This document shows positions 16,232 to 16,251 of a stretch of 16,251 bases of DNA, piece after piece. A program made the position numbers and the translations under genes. The stretch is from Glaciecola sp034112105 (GTDB taxonomy: Bacteria; Pseudomonadota; Gammaproteobacteria; Enterobacterales; Alteromonadaceae): contig JAWUVZ010000037.1 in the NCBI GenBank assembly GCA_034112105.1, forward strand, positions 1-16,251, read 5' to 3'. The notes beneath the pieces are model-generated. The model did no database searches and had not been told where the DNA came from. It worked only from the letters and a program-made list of their open reading frames with translations. Positions within the stretch are counted from its first letter, which is position 1; every line of letters starts with the position of its first letter.

Positions 16232-16251
16232 GATTGGAATCGATATGTTTT

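Noticed and set aside
1..16251. Searched by eye for CRISPR arrays, toxin-antitoxin pairs, transposases, integrases and defence genes
   Set aside because: None found; every large open frame is a familiar metabolic, repair or RNA-handling gene except the FapA-family protein.

Overview
The window looks like the chromosome of a marine gammaproteobacterium of the Alteromonadales (Colwelliaceae- or Pseudoalteromonas-like). The reasons are AT-rich coding and intergenic DNA, close family resemblance of the SbcB and HrpA products to the gammaproteobacterial forms, and the MerR-type regulator leading the leucine-degradation genes. The genus is inferred, not proven. No tRNA, rRNA, CRISPR array, insertion sequence or phage gene was seen.

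Positions 1-6759 (minus strand) hold the leucine/isovalerate utilisation operon in the order liuR-liuA-liuB-liuC-liuD-liuE, with liuE cut by the left edge. The enzymes convert isovaleryl-CoA to methylcrotonyl-CoA (LiuA), carboxylate it to methylglutaconyl-CoA (LiuB plus biotinylated LiuD), hydrate it to HMG-CoA (LiuC) and cleave that to acetyl-CoA and acetoacetate (LiuE). liuR/liuA and liuC/liuD are joined by 4-base ATGA overlaps; the liuA-liuB and liuB-liuC junctions are looser and carry possible RNA structures.

Positions 6951-8123 (plus strand) encode an acetyl-CoA acetyltransferase that could finish the pathway once acetoacetate is activated to acetoacetyl-CoA. It diverges from liuR. The gap between them carries an 18-bp perfect inverted repeat built from two probable LiuR operators, which suggests joint control. 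The thiolase gene ends at a clear intrinsic terminator.

Positions 8207-11454 (minus strand) hold a FapA/DUF342 beta-helix protein and exonuclease I (SbcB). Positions 11455-12607 are mostly AT-rich intergenic DNA around one 85-residue orphan gene with a good ribosome binding site, a possible promoter and a terminator-like hairpin.

Positions 12608-16231 (plus strand) encode the DEAH-box RNA helicase HrpA. The reading frame stops at an amber codon where the family normally continues for roughly 90 more residues, and the few bases left in the window still read as HrpA-like sequence in the same frame. This is the most notable anomaly. I found no convincing undescribed multi-gene system; the rest is ordinary chromosomal content.
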